This document shows positions 10,082 through 19,438 of a stretch of 64,000 nucleotides of DNA, piece by piece; position 1 is the first letter of the stretch, and every line of letters starts with the position of its first letter. The notes under the pieces are model-generated. The model ran no database searches. It was not told the origin of the DNA and saw nothing but the letters and a program-made list of their open reading frames with translations. This DNA is from Clostridium magnum DSM 2767 (lineage in GTDB: Bacteria > Bacillota > Clostridia > Clostridiales > Clostridiaceae): the NCBI RefSeq assembly GCF_001623875.1, contig NZ_LWAE01000003.1, positions 124,001 through 188,000 of the forward strand, written 5' to 3'. The translations under genes were made by a program, and so were the position numbers.

Positions 10082-10885
10082 TTATATAAACAATAACAAG
10101 CTGATGGCCATTACTGCCATACCGGTTACAAGTCCATATATGGAAAGATGATGTTCACCGTATTCCTCAGCAGAAGGCAGTAACTCATCAAGAGATATAA
10201 ATACCATTATTCCTGCTACTGCTGCAAAAATTATACCAAACACCAGATTGTTCATAAAAGGCATCAATATTAGATAACCAACAAGTGCCCCAACAGGCTC
10301 AGAAATACCAGATAGAAAAGAATATAAGAAAGCTTTCTTTCTATTCCCTGTAGCGTAGTAAACAGGTACCGATACCGCTATTCCTTCTGGTATATTGTGT
10401 ATAGCTATAGCTACTGCAATTGGTATAGCTATTGATGGTTCCTGAAGTGCAGAGATAAATGTTGCAAGACCTTCCGGAAAGTTATGTATTCCAACAGCCA
10501 GTGCAGTGAATATTCCCATTCTTAGTAGTTTAGAATTGGAGTGACTATCTCTATCTTTAATATCTTCAACTTTATACATATCATGGGGATTTTCCCCACT
10601 TGGAATGACTTTGTCAATAAGTGCAATAATAAGCATTCCTCCGAAAAAAGCCCCAACTGTAAGCCATGACCCTGCTTTTATTCCAAGTTCAGCTGTAAGG
10701 GAAGTTTTCGCTTTGAAAAATATTTCAATCATGGAAACATAAATCATTACTCCTGCTGAAAAACCAAGGCTTATAGATAAAAATTTAGTATTAGTCTTCT
10801 TGGCAAAAAAAGCAAGAGCACTGCCTATTCCTGTGCATAGACCTGCGAAAAGGGTTAAACTAAAAGCAAATATAACGTTTTCCAT
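10082..10885 (-). CDS. zupT: ZIP family divalent metal transporter
   Basis: This is a 267-residue membrane protein with eight predicted helices. The two ZIP signature helices are clear: HNFPEGLATF in TM4 (about residue 131) and HNIPEGIAVSVP in TM5 (about 162), carrying the metal-binding His and Glu. The length equals bacterial ZupT proteins that import Zn, Fe or Mn. The variable cytoplasmic loop before TM4 is short (EDIKDRDSHSNSK) and only weakly His-containing. It is preceded by AGGAGGTG 11 bases before ATG and stands alone between two terminators. Substrate preference cannot be decided from sequence. Confidence 0.88.
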   Translation of the reverse strand: MENVIFAFSLTLFAGLCTGIGSALAFFAKKTNTKFLSISLGFSAGVMIYVSMIEIFFKAKTSLTAELGIKAGSWLTVGAFFGGMLIIALIDKVIPSGENPHDMYKVEDIKDRDSHSNSKLLRMGIFTALAVGIHNFPEGLATFISALQEPSIAIPIAVAIAIHNIPEGIAVSVPVYYATGNRKKAFLYSFLSGISEPVGALVGYLILMPFMNNLVFGIIFAAVAGIMVFISLDELLPSAEEYGEHHLSIYGLVTGMAVMAISLLLFI

Positions 10886-10962
10886 TTCCCTGTTTCACCT
10901 CCTAAATTATATTTTTTTATAAAACAGAACCTATGTATACATATATTATATTACAAAAAACA

Positions 10963-11028
10963 CCTCAAAAAAATACTTGCATATACTCAAAAGAACTTTT
11001 ATTAGTACTATGCAAGTATTTTGCGAGG
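10963..11028 (-). terminator. Terminator after the DUF166 gene
   Basis: CCTC..AATACTTGCATA pairs with TATGCAAGTATT..GAGG around a large loop. On the minus strand a T-rich tract follows. Confidence 0.75.
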
Positions 11029-11066
11029 CTTGTTCCTAGTTTTTAATTGAAAAATAGTATAATAAC

Positions 11067-11879
11067 CTATTTTTCAACTCTAACAATTTCAGCATATTCT
11101 AGTGCACTGTAATGAGTATATCCACCTATATGAAGGGGAGTGTCTCCTAGTTCGTTATCCACGTGCATACCACCAAGGCAAGGATAGCTGTGCCAGAATT
11201 TAGCTACAGATTTTTTTGCTTCTTCTCCAAGTTTATTACCTATAAGATGTTTTGCAATATTGTAACCATTACCACATGGGGCGGAAATAATAACCTTTAC
11301 ATCAACTATAACATCATCATTATTTACATATATTTTAAACTTTGGTTTTCCTAACTTAAATTCGTCAATAAATTGATTAATTATAGGAAACTTATCATAT
11401 CTTAAGGTGCAAAAAGGTTTAGGAAATGAATATTGTAAATTATACTTTTTACACTCTTCTATAACTAGTTCTCTAGTCCATTTTGAAAGCCATTCTTTAC
11501 CTTCACAAGGAACTAATAATCCCTTTCCACCGCTTTCCTTTATAATCCTAGGCAGTTCAACAAGTATATCTTGATGAATTCCTATAACTACTGCTAAATC
11601 GTGTTCTTCAAATTTACTTGGAAGATACTTTAAAGGTTCATCCTCAAATAGTTGATAGAAATCAGGAAGCTTAACTATTTGAGTGATACTATCTTTAAAA
11701 TTCAAATTATATTTTCCTCTGCACCACGTACATTCTTTTCCGCAGACTGTACATACTTCTTTTGTATTTTTTAAGTGAGGTGTAAATTTCGTATTAGCAA
11801 ATCTAGTGTCCGTTTTTATATAAAATTCGTTTTCTGGCAATCTGTCACTTTTTTCTGAACATATAATCAATAATTTCAT
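11067..11879 (-). CDS. DUF166 family protein
   Basis: This encodes 270 residues, with start ATG after GGGAGGGAAATAAA. The N-terminal region has a four-Cys cluster CTVCGKECTWC (about residues 43-53), suitable for a metal or Fe-S site. The C-terminus contains SAPCGNGYNIAKHLIG and WHSYPCLGGMHVD, typical of DUF166 proteins, which are shared mainly by methanogens and anaerobic Firmicutes. Older annotation called the family thymidylate synthase-like, but the real reaction is not established and I do not assign one. It is monocistronic. Confidence 0.7.
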   Translation of the reverse strand: MKLLIICSEKSDRLPENEFYIKTDTRFANTKFTPHLKNTKEVCTVCGKECTWCRGKYNLNFKDSITQIVKLPDFYQLFEDEPLKYLPSKFEEHDLAVVIGIHQDILVELPRIIKESGGKGLLVPCEGKEWLSKWTRELVIEECKKYNLQYSFPKPFCTLRYDKFPIINQFIDEFKLGKPKFKIYVNNDDVIVDVKVIISAPCGNGYNIAKHLIGNKLGEEAKKSVAKFWHSYPCLGGMHVDNELGDTPLHIGGYTHYSALEYAEIVRVEK

Positions 11880-12084
11880 TTTATTTCCCTCCCAAATAAA
11901 AACTATTTTGTTATTTATTCCACTATAATAAAAATCAATATAAAAGTCTGTAACAATCGTTACCCTTTTAACAATTTTCGCTATAGCATATTTAGTAGAA
12001 TATAAAAGGAGGCTTCTTCGTTCGTTGACTATAATTAAAGTGTAAATAATTATCCATTTACATAACTTTTATATGACATAGATA

Positions 12085-12130
12085 AAAGGATGTATAGCTT
12101 TGTGTAAATCACATCTATACATCCTTTTTT
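12085..12130 (-). terminator. Terminator after recQ
   Basis: AGGATGTATAG pairs with CTATACATCCT, followed by a T/A run, immediately after the recQ stop on the minus strand. Confidence 0.85.
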
Positions 12131-12139
12131 AAATTAAAA

Positions 12140-14290
12140 TTATATCTTAATTTTAATTTTGCATAATACAGCCTTTATTGCAGTGTAACTAACTTCCTCT
12201 GGAAGTATTTCTTTTATAGGCTTTAACTTTTCTGCTCCTGCCTTTTTTATAGCTTCAATAATAGCCTCCTCATATTGCTTAGGTATTATCGAATCTAAAT
12301 CAACATCCATACCCTCTAATACACATCTCATTATGTGATCTTCAATCGTGGTAAATTTCAAATTTCGAAGTTCTGTTATTTCTTTTAATGATTTTCCTTC
12401 ATTAAACATATTCAATGTTATAACATGACTTGGTATTTCTTCCTTTTCTATAGCAACTTCCTTATGGTTTTCGTTATGCTCGTTATAATTTAACGTTCCG
12501 CTCATCCCTTGTAAATTATTATCTTTAACATAGTTTACAATAACCTTTAAAAATTCTTCTCCATATTTTTTTAACTTTGACTCTCCCACACCCTTAATAC
12601 TAAGGATAGCCTCTTCATCAATAGGATATTTTTCACTCATTTCACGTAGAGTACTATCTGCAAAAATTATGTATGGCGGAACCATTTCTCTTTCAGAAAT
12701 ACTTTTTCTTAAAGCTTTTAAGATTGCAAATAGAGAATTATCTTCTGCAGCTTTTACTTTTCTCTTCTGTATCTTTTGGAATACCTTTTGTTCTCCCTTA
12801 AGTACTTCCACGGCTCTTTCTTTAAGCCTAACTACAGGAAACTGCCCCTCTGAAAGAGCTAAGTAGTTGTCTGCAATCAAAATATTTATAAGATCCTTAA
12901 CTTCCTTTATGGTATAACCCTTCATAATCCCATAAGTCGAAAGTTTATCAAACTGGAGTTCTATTACTTTTTTATCCTTGGATCCCTTAAGTACCTGAGC
13001 AACAAGCACAGTACCAAATCTCTGTTTCACTCTAGCAATACAGGAGAATATCTTTTGCGCCTCAATAGTTATATCTGTTAGCTCAGTTTCATCCTTACAA
13101 TTGCTGCAGTTATCACACTTTTCTTTACCACTTTCATCTCCAAAATATTCAAGAATATATTTTCTTAAACACTTTGTGGTATGGCAATAATCCACCATAT
13201 CTTGAAGTCTTCTATATTCATTAACTCTTCTTTCTTCAGAGAATATACTTTGCTCTATTAAAAACTTTTGAAGCACTATGTCCTGTGCAGCAAATAACAA
13301 GATACATTCACTAGGCTCACCATCTCTTCCTGCACGACCAGCTTCTTGATAATAAGCTTCCATATTTCTAGGTATATTATAATGAATTACGTATCTTACA
13401 TTAGATTTATCTATTCCCATCCCAAAAGCGTTGGTAGCAACTATAATATTAATGTTATCATATAAAAAATCCTCCTGCGCCTTTGTTCTCTCAGAATCGT
13501 TTAAGCCAGCATGGTATTTGCCAACGGAATAACCTTTAATCTTAAGAAGTTCATAGATACTGTCTACCTCTTTTCTGGTGGCGGCATAAATTACCCCTAC
13601 GCTTTCCCTATTATCCTCAACATATTTTAATATATAATCCTTCTTATTTTCTCCTCTAATCACAGAAAAGAAAAGATTTTCTCTATCAAAACCTGTAGTG
13701 TATATATCTGGGTCTTTAAGTCCTAATAATCTTACAACATCATTCTTTACATCCTCAGTAGCTGTGGCTGTAAATGCAGAAATAATAGGTCTAGGAGATA
13801 TATTCCTTATTAACGGGGCAATACTCCTATAGCTTGGTCTAAAATCATGTCCCCATTGAGATACACAGTGAGATTCATCAATAGCCACCATAGAAACCGG
13901 CATTGTTTTAAGTAACTGACAAAAACTTTCTGACTCCAATCTTTCTGGTGCCACATATAGCAACTTAGTATATCCACTTACTGCCATAAGTATTCTTTCC
14001 TGAACTTCATGTTGGTCAAGGGTACTATTTATAAAAGATGCCTTTATACCTATATTATTAAGAGAATCTACTTGATCCTTCATAAGTGAAATTAAAGGTG
14101 AAACAACAATAGTTATTCCGGACAGCATAAGAGCTGGTATCTGGTAACATATAGATTTACCAGCTCCAGTCGGCATTATTCCAAAGGTATCCTTACTTGT
14201 TAATATACTATTTATGACTTTTTCCTGACCTTCTCTGAAGGTATCATATCCATAATATCTTTTTAATAGTTTTTTTGCTTCCTCAATCAT
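12140..14290 (-). CDS. recQ: ATP-dependent DNA helicase RecQ
   Basis: This is a 716-residue superfamily 2 helicase. Walker A is GIMPTGAGKSICYQ (about residue 37), the DExH box is AIDESHCVSQWGHDFRP, and motif VI includes QEAGRAGRDG. A zinc-binding RQC segment has CLRKY..CDNCSNC (about 375-400), and an HRDC domain spans about 515-595. The last 100 residues form an extra helix-turn-helix-like tail (FNEGKSLKEITELRNLK), common in Firmicutes RecQ. The enzyme unwinds DNA 3' to 5' for recombination and fork repair. It has its own terminator and a good AGGAGG ribosome site. Confidence 0.95.
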   Translation of the reverse strand: MIEEAKKLLKRYYGYDTFREGQEKVINSILTSKDTFGIMPTGAGKSICYQIPALMLSGITIVVSPLISLMKDQVDSLNNIGIKASFINSTLDQHEVQERILMAVSGYTKLLYVAPERLESESFCQLLKTMPVSMVAIDESHCVSQWGHDFRPSYRSIAPLIRNISPRPIISAFTATATEDVKNDVVRLLGLKDPDIYTTGFDRENLFFSVIRGENKKDYILKYVEDNRESVGVIYAATRKEVDSIYELLKIKGYSVGKYHAGLNDSERTKAQEDFLYDNINIIVATNAFGMGIDKSNVRYVIHYNIPRNMEAYYQEAGRAGRDGEPSECILLFAAQDIVLQKFLIEQSIFSEERRVNEYRRLQDMVDYCHTTKCLRKYILEYFGDESGKEKCDNCSNCKDETELTDITIEAQKIFSCIARVKQRFGTVLVAQVLKGSKDKKVIELQFDKLSTYGIMKGYTIKEVKDLINILIADNYLALSEGQFPVVRLKERAVEVLKGEQKVFQKIQKRKVKAAEDNSLFAILKALRKSISEREMVPPYIIFADSTLREMSEKYPIDEEAILSIKGVGESKLKKYGEEFLKVIVNYVKDNNLQGMSGTLNYNEHNENHKEVAIEKEEIPSHVITLNMFNEGKSLKEITELRNLKFTTIEDHIMRCVLEGMDVDLDSIIPKQYEEAIIEAIKKAGAEKLKPIKEILPEEVSYTAIKAVLCKIKIKI

Positions 14291-14474
14291 TTATCAAACC
14301 TCCTGTGTACACGCAATAAATATTATATCATTTAATTAAAGGCTATGTCACAATTTAATACCTTATTTATGGACAAATCTTAACAGTTTTAATCCATTAT
14401 TCAGTTAATTATTAAATTGCTTGTACATCATAAATAAAATATAGTATATTAATATAAGAAAAAGGGGTGATTAA

Positions 14475-14894
14475 ATGAAGAAATATATCTTTATTGGTGC
14501 CGGTGGATTCTTAGGTGCAATTTTAAGATTTTGGATAAAAACTATTCCTCTCCATAATTATAAAGAATTAATACCTATAAATACTCTATTTATCAATGTA
14601 ACAGGAAGCTTTATTCTTGCACTAATAACCACAGCAGCACTTGAAATATTCAAAATGGATGTAGACATAAGACTTGGCATATGTACTGGTTTTTTAGGAG
14701 CCTATACTACCTTCTCTACTCTCTGCAAGGAAGGCTCTGAACTTATAAACAAAGGCTATTATTTTTCTTCTCTTTCCTATATTGTAAACTCAGTGATTTT
14801 AGGTCTTGTAGCTGCCTTTTTTGGCGTTGTTTTAGCTAGAGAAGTCCTTAAGAAATATTCAAGTAAGCATATTAATAGTGAAGAAGTAACTTAA
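14475..14894 (+). CDS. crcB: Fluoride channel subunit CrcB/Fluc (first copy)
   Basis: This encodes a 139-residue protein with four membrane helices. It shows the Fluc signatures GGFLGAILRF near the N-terminus, NVTGSF in TM2 and GFLGAYTTFSTLCKEG in TM3. The second copy follows 98 bases later, a paired arrangement typical of Firmicutes, where two subunits build a dual-topology fluoride exporter. I looked for a fluoride riboswitch upstream (14330-14474) and saw none of its conserved core. The C-terminal tail (KYSSKHINSEEVT) is slightly longer than usual. Confidence 0.92.
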   Translation: MKKYIFIGAGGFLGAILRFWIKTIPLHNYKELIPINTLFINVTGSFILALITTAALEIFKMDVDIRLGICTGFLGAYTTFSTLCKEGSELINKGYYFSSLSYIVNSVILGLVAAFFGVVLAREVLKKYSSKHINSEEVT

Positions 14895-14992
14895 ACAAGA
14901 TTTTAAATTAATCTGACTCTTGACCTAAGTCTATATACTTAAAGGTAACTAGGACATGCTACTTTCGAATTAAACTATTAAGAGGTGTTATT

Positions 14993-15349
14993 ATGGAATT
15001 TTTATTAGTAGGTATCGGAGGAATTTTCGGCAGCCTAACAAGGTTTTCTTTTGGAAAATATATTTCTGATCATTGCAAATCACATTTCCCAGTAGGAACT
15101 GCATTAATAAATATAACTGGAGCTATTCTGCTTGGAATTATAAGCAGCGCTAATGCTAGTAGAAATCTATATTTACTTTTCGGTGATGGATTTCTTGGAG
15201 CCTATACTACCTTTTCAACATTTATGTATGAAGGATTTAATCTATTTCAGGGAAGGGATAAGCTAAATGGCTTTACTTATATACTTATGTCTATAATATT
15301 AGGTTTACTAGGATATAATATTGGCACAAAAATAGGGTCTTTGCTATAG
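14993..15349 (+). CDS. crcB: Fluoride channel subunit CrcB/Fluc (second copy)
   Basis: This 118-residue partner of the preceding gene starts at ATG after AAGAGGTG. Four membrane helices carry GGIFGSLTRF, NITGAI and DGFLGAYTTFSTFMYEG. In two-gene Fluc systems the paralogues have opposite membrane orientation and form the antiparallel dimer. The stop codon lies inside the terminator hairpin. A decayed copy of this gene's last 25 codons and terminator sits about 1.1 kb downstream at 16452-16557. Confidence 0.92.
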   Translation: MEFLLVGIGGIFGSLTRFSFGKYISDHCKSHFPVGTALINITGAILLGIISSANASRNLYLLFGDGFLGAYTTFSTFMYEGFNLFQGRDKLNGFTYILMSIILGLLGYNIGTKIGSLL

Positions 15350-15369
15350 ATGACAAAGACCCTATTTTT
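15329..15369 (+). terminator. Terminator of the crcB pair
   Basis: AAAATAGGGTCTTTG pairs with CAAAGACCCTATTTTT. The left arm is formed by the last crcB codons. Confidence 0.88.
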
Positions 15370-15378
15370 ATTAATTTT

Positions 15379-15511
15379 ATGAAGTGGAAACCTGAATCAG
15401 ATGGGGTTTCACCCCCACCTAATTCTTAGTTGAGCGAGTCCAGGGACGTAGCCACTCTAATGCTCCCTCTTTGAAAATAGGGAGTATTAGAGCGGGTAGT
15501 CATCGGATAAA
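15379..15511 (+). repeat. Dispersed structured element, copy 1
   Basis: This is the first of three related elements. It begins ATGAAGTGGAAACCTGAATC. An outer hairpin pairs GAATCAGATGGGG with CCCCACCTAATTC. Next is the linker TTAGTTGAGCGAGTCCAG, then GGACGTAGCC. A second hairpin pairs CTCTAATGCTCCCT with AGGGAGTATTAGAG, and the element ends GCGGGTAGTCATCGGATAA. The bases GTCC in the linker can pair with GGAT at the 3' end. It lies just after the crcB terminator in the same orientation. It could be a structured RNA or a non-autonomous mobile-element end; it matches no RNA family I can name with confidence. Confidence 0.75.
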
Positions 15512-15623
15512 CAATTTTATCATAAATACTATGAGTACGTAATAATTGGAGTTCTTTGAATTTCCCAGCAGTCTTTACAGAAGTATTAGTCGTTTATAGT
15601 CCAACGTAAAATTCTACACTTCA

Positions 15624-15984
15624 TTACATCAACAAGCACATAATTCCAACCAATACAATTGCGATAAAGATGAATCCAACACCTACAAGATCAAAGCGTG
15701 CAAAATCAGAGTAATATTGAACAAAATAGCCCATGCCTGAGGTCGCCCCAAACATTTCCGCCACTGTAAGCATTACAAATGAAAATTTAAGTGCAATAGC
15801 GCAGCCTGAGAGTATTGCAGGAGAAGCTGCAGGAAGTATAACAACGAAGAAATGTGCTTTTTCCGCAACCGGATTGACCAAGTAAGCAAACAAAGGCTCC
15901 AGCTTTAACCTCAATATTTATATCACCTAATATCAGTTCGCTATCATAAGAAAAACTCAATTTTTTTACAGATACATCCAGCAT
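15624..15984 (-). pseudogene. Fused remnant of SsuB/TauB-type ATPase and SsuC/TauC-type permease
   Basis: Two overlapping frames carry pieces of two transporter genes. From 15984 to about 15845 the frame encodes an ABC ATPase N-terminus with Walker A LLGQSGCGKSTFLR. From about 15845 to 15624 another frame encodes the end of an integral permease (LPAASPAILSGCAIALKF, EMFGATSGMGYFVQYY). Such proteins import sulfonates, taurine or nitrate-like anions. The join deletes most of both genes and lies in mid-domain, so neither product can work. The ribosome site AGGAGG upstream of the ATPase start remains. Confidence 0.8.
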
Positions 15985-16451
15985 ATATTTCCTCCTTTTT
16001 CTGCTGTCACTTACTCAATGATAATTTATACAACTTTTTTCATGTATAACTTAAATCAGCATTACATAAAACAAAAATACTATATTTATCAAAGTTTTAT
16101 GTAATTAGTTTCAGCATAATTTATAGTAAGATTATCCAACTTACAACATTTACAAGTATTATGTCTATACATACAGATAAAAACTTAATGATATTAAAAA
16201 TTTTTTTACTTTTACACTACCGTATACGTTTACCATAAATATACTTAAATTATACAATTGTCTATAGTAAACATCAAATATCGATTATATACATTCATTC
16301 TGCATTATCACATTTTTAAATAGTTATTGAATTATTTATTAACGTATGATAAAATATTTTTTTGACATATTATTCAAAAATGACAACCTTTTGACTAAAT
16401 CATCCCATTATATTTCCCCCTACTTGCTAAGGCATTTAATTTAACGTCGAA
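15985..16451. other. AT-rich non-coding stretch
   Basis: About 470 bases upstream of the transporter remnant. It is strongly AT-rich with short direct repeats of TTTATG/CATAA type. It probably held the promoter of the lost transporter operon. No gene, RNA or clear operator was recognised. Confidence 0.4.
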
Positions 16452-16557
16452 AGATGAGTTCTATTTATATACTAATTTTCATAATATTAGCTATATTGGA
16501 ATATAATTTTGGCATAAAAAAAGGGTCTTTGCTATAGATAACAAAGATCCTTTTTTT
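16452..16557 (+). pseudogene. Decayed 3' end of crcB plus its terminator
   Basis: This segment resembles the last codons of the second crcB gene and the overlapping terminator. Compare GGAATATAATTTTGGCATAA here with GGATATAATATTGGCACAAA at 15310, then AGGGTCTTTGCTATAGAT in both. The terminator stem (AAGGGTCTTTG/CAAAGATCCTTT) is largely kept. It is a partial duplication, or the surviving end of a third crcB copy. Confidence 0.75.
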
Positions 16558-16633
16558 AGTCTTTTCATAAATTCCCGAAAATCATTTCCCAGGTAATACC
16601 ATAATTGTAATTGCACTACAACTTTTTTATTAT

Positions 16634-17720
16634 TTAATGCTGCTTCCCAAGCATTCTTTGAAGTTTCTCAGGATCTATCGGATATCCTATTTCCCTTGCA
16701 GTCTCCATCTTAGTCTGTATATTTTCAAGAGGTGTCTCTACTGGAAGACTGCATCCGGACATTATTGTATACCCTTTAGGACTATCATATCCCTCAAGTA
16801 CACAATTAATAACAGCATCCTCTAATTTCTTTAGAAGTTCCAGCATACATTACATTAGATGGATCTACATTTCCCAGCATCCTCATTTTATCCCCTATTG
16901 TTTTTTTACATTCAGCTAAGCTAACAATGTTATCCATACTAAAACCAACTACTCCAATAGAAGCCATCTCGCCTATATCATTCCAAATTTTTTCTGTCTT
17001 TCCACATATATGAATCACTGTTGCCTTTCCTTTTGAATTTATAAACTCTACTAATCTTCTTAAGTATTGAAGGCAAAATTTTCCAAAATGCTTTGGACTT
17101 ATTATTGTACAGGACCCTAAGGGTTCTGATATAGTAGGTGTTAAACCTAAGTTTATTATTACCTTGGCATATTCAATACACGTTTGAAGGGAAATTTCAC
17201 AAAGCTTGTGAACTGCTTCTGGATTTTTAAAGAATAACCTTGTCATTTCTTGGGTTCCAATAAGAAAGAAAGCATTTGAAAAAGGCCCTACAATCCCCGC
17301 TGAACAAGGTACTTCGTCACAGATAGCATCTTTTAGATATTTCATAGCCTCTATGAATACAGGTAATCTTCCATCTTTATATGGATCTGCTATTTTAATT
17401 TTATCTATATCTTCAATATTTTCTACTACAGGCTTAAGTAGGTCTGCAGTGTTATCTTCTGGTAAAATAAGTTTCTATCCCATAGCTTCTGCCCAAACAT
17501 ATAAATCTGTAAAAACTCTTACTCCATCCATTCCATATCTTCTATAAGCCGATATTTGCGCCTCAGCAATAGTTTTACCGCTAACATTAAAGTCGGAAAT
17601 CTTACATCTATGTATTCTTGCTACTCCATTAGCTATGTTAAGATTACAAGGTAGTCTATCTACCACTCGTCCCTTACTTAAGGCAATAGACCTTTCCATT
17701 GGTGTCATTTGATCCTTCAT
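16634..17720 (-). pseudogene. UroD-type corrinoid methyltransferase, interrupted
   Basis: Reading leftward from ATG 17720, the sequence encodes a uroporphyrinogen-decarboxylase-fold methyltransferase of the MtaA/MtbA/CmuA group. Recognisable parts are MTPMERSIALSKGRVVDRLP at the N-terminus, SAGIVGPFSNAF, THICGKT-like IHICGKTEKIW (zinc His/Cys) and LGNVDPSNVMYAGT. An in-frame TAG at 17475 separates the first 81 codons from the rest, and a one-base shift near 16845 moves the last 70 codons to another frame. Such enzymes pass methyl groups between a corrinoid protein and a thiol or folate acceptor. Two lesions argue for a dead gene; a sequencing error cannot explain both easily. Confidence 0.8.
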
Positions 17721-17749
17721 AATACTGCTCCCCCTATAATTTTTTTTAT

Positions 17750-18210
17750 TTATATGTTTTTACTATGCATTTTACTTACTAAAGTTTTTGCAAACTTAGC
17801 TGCTTTTGAAACGTCCGTAGTATAGCCATCTGCTCCTATCTTATCTGCAAACCCTTGAGAAATAGGCCACCCTCCTATCATAACTTTAATCTTTTCCCTT
17901 AAGTTTTCTTCTTCCAATATTTTTATAACTTCAGCCATGCCATTCATAGTATTAGTCATAAGAGTAGATAGTACTATTATGCTTGCTCCAACTTCCTTTG
18001 CCTTATCAATAAAATCTCTTACTGGGACATCCCTTCCAAGATCAATAACTTCAAATCCCTCTGTTTCCATCATAATTTTAACTAAATTTTTGCCTATATC
18101 ATGAGTATCCCCTTGTACAACTCCAATAACAATCTTATGTTTATCTTCATTTTCTTTTGCCTTCAGATGGGGCTTTACAACGTCAATACCAGCATATACA
18201 GCTCAGAACA
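17750..18210 (-). pseudogene. Corrinoid-binding methyl carrier protein, 5' truncated
   Basis: The frame contains the B12-binding signature GDTHDIGKNLV followed by DLGRDVPVRDFIDKAKE, STLMTNTM and IGGWPISQGFADKIGADGY. This is the cobalamin domain of MtmC/MtbC/MtaC-type corrinoid proteins, about 130 residues. The usual N-terminal four-helix cap of about 80 residues is missing: upstream of KPHLKAKE the frame runs straight into the truncated permease near 18205. Reading could start only from internal codons. It probably served the adjacent UroD-type methyltransferase. Confidence 0.78.
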
Positions 18211-18806
18211 CATTAAAAGCTCAGAAGAACTTTTTCCAATGATAGTATTAAGCCCCTCTTCTCCAATCTTCTCCATACCTAAATTTATAAGAAAAACTGT
18301 AACTACAAGAAATATAAAAACTTTAAGAGTATACATTAGATTTCTAACAAATATATTTCTATCACTTTTACACCTAACACAACCACAAGCTATATCGTAT
18401 ATTTTAAATCTGTTCCTTTTTTCCTTAATAAAATAGTTCACCGCATATCCACAAAGTATTCCTAATATAACTTTGGAAATCATAATTTCAAACATAAGTA
18501 ATAGCTTTTCTGGATGAGCACCTATTATAATAAGAGCTTCATCTGAACTAGATATAAACACTGCTACTAGCATACCAATGGATATAAGTCCACCACTGTA
18601 TAAGTTAGCCATTGCAACAGGAATTCCACATTGTGGTATTACGCCAAGAATGGCTCCTCCAAAACAATCATATTTTGAAAGCTTGTCTATTAAATGATTA
18701 TCTTTATTTATGGCATTCATTAAATAATCTACAAGGAAAAAAACTATAAATAATATGGGTATGGTTTTGCTGTATCATTAATGCTATCTATTAATATATC
18801 TACCAC
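18205..18806 (-). pseudogene. ArsP_2-like heavy-metal exporter permease, frameshifted and 3' truncated
   Basis: A GTG start at 18806 overlaps the stop of the CobW remnant and gives VVDILIDSINDTAK. A missing A in the run GCAAAACC near 18767 then shifts the frame, which resumes as ILFIVFFLVDYLMNAINKD. The body (GVIPQCGIPVAMANLYSGG, VAVFISSSDEALIII) resembles the PF11449 group of predicted 10-TM metal exporters. After about 180 codons it ends abruptly by joining the corrinoid-protein frame, so the second half is deleted. In relatives such permeases often accompany CobW-type GTPases, as here. Family assignment is moderate. Confidence 0.65.
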
Positions 18807-19437
18807 TTAAATAATCCTCCAATTTTAGTATTAAAGAGAGCCTTTATTTTCTTTTGATTTATATTTTTTCCTATTATACAAAGCTTGCCAGTAGATTCCA
18901 GCTTACTTTCATATATTTCATATTGTCCATTTGCATAACTAAACTCTAAGTCTTTATCAGCACCTTTTAAGAACCCTTTTCCTCTTATAACTATTCCAAA
19001 TTCAGATTCTTTTAATTTTTCTAGAACCTCTTTAAGACTATCTTCTGTAAATTTCTTTGATGTTTTTATACCCAAGGTATCAAATTGATTATCACTGCAT
19101 GGTTTATATTCTGTGTAAAACAAATTACTAAAATCTATACTTAGGTCTAATCTAAGCAGCTTTTGTATTTCTTCATGATTCATTTCACTCCAATTTGCAG
19201 TGATAATTGGTGATTTTGAATTTATAGTACACCTATCTACAAACTCAGGACTTTTCAAAATATCAATTATTTCACTTAGAATACTAATACCAGTAGGTTC
19301 AATGACCACTCTTTCTGGGCTGTATTCTTGAAGAATTTTGCTAAATATTTTTACAAAGTCCTTTTTCATAATACAGCAAATGCATCCACTGGTTATTTCA
19401 AAAACATCAAAGCCATCTCTTTCCACTATATATACAT
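18800..19437 (-). pseudogene. CobW/ZNG-type GTPase lacking its P-loop
   Basis: The frame encodes VERDGFDVFEITSGCICC, containing the GCICC metal-binding motif of CobW-family GTPases, then IEPTGIS and a C-terminal domain ending KALFNTKIGGLFKW. The first 65 or so residues, which should contain Walker A (GFLGxGKTT), are absent. Upstream sequence reaches the stop codon of the RamA-like gene within two codons. A GTG at 19426 could start translation but would give a GTPase without a nucleotide site. I infer a deletion that joined the RamA-like gene end to the middle of cobW. Confidence 0.78.
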
Positions 19438-19438
19438 G

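Noticed and set aside
14330..14474. Fluoride riboswitch before crcB
   Set aside because: None of the conserved core bases or pseudoknot arms was found in this short AT-rich leader.
15379..15511. Known riboswitch or 6S-like RNA
   Set aside because: The conserved segments do not match the cores of cyclic-di-GMP, SAM, cobalamin, lysine or purine riboswitches, and the location is 3' of genes rather than 5'.
17475..17477. In-frame TAG in UroD-type methyltransferase as pyrrolysine
   Set aside because: Pyrrolysine occurs in MtmB, MtbB and MttB, not in UroD-type enzymes. The same gene also has a frameshift, and no pylS or Pyl tRNA was seen. A nonsense mutation is simpler; the same holds for the TAG at 21516.
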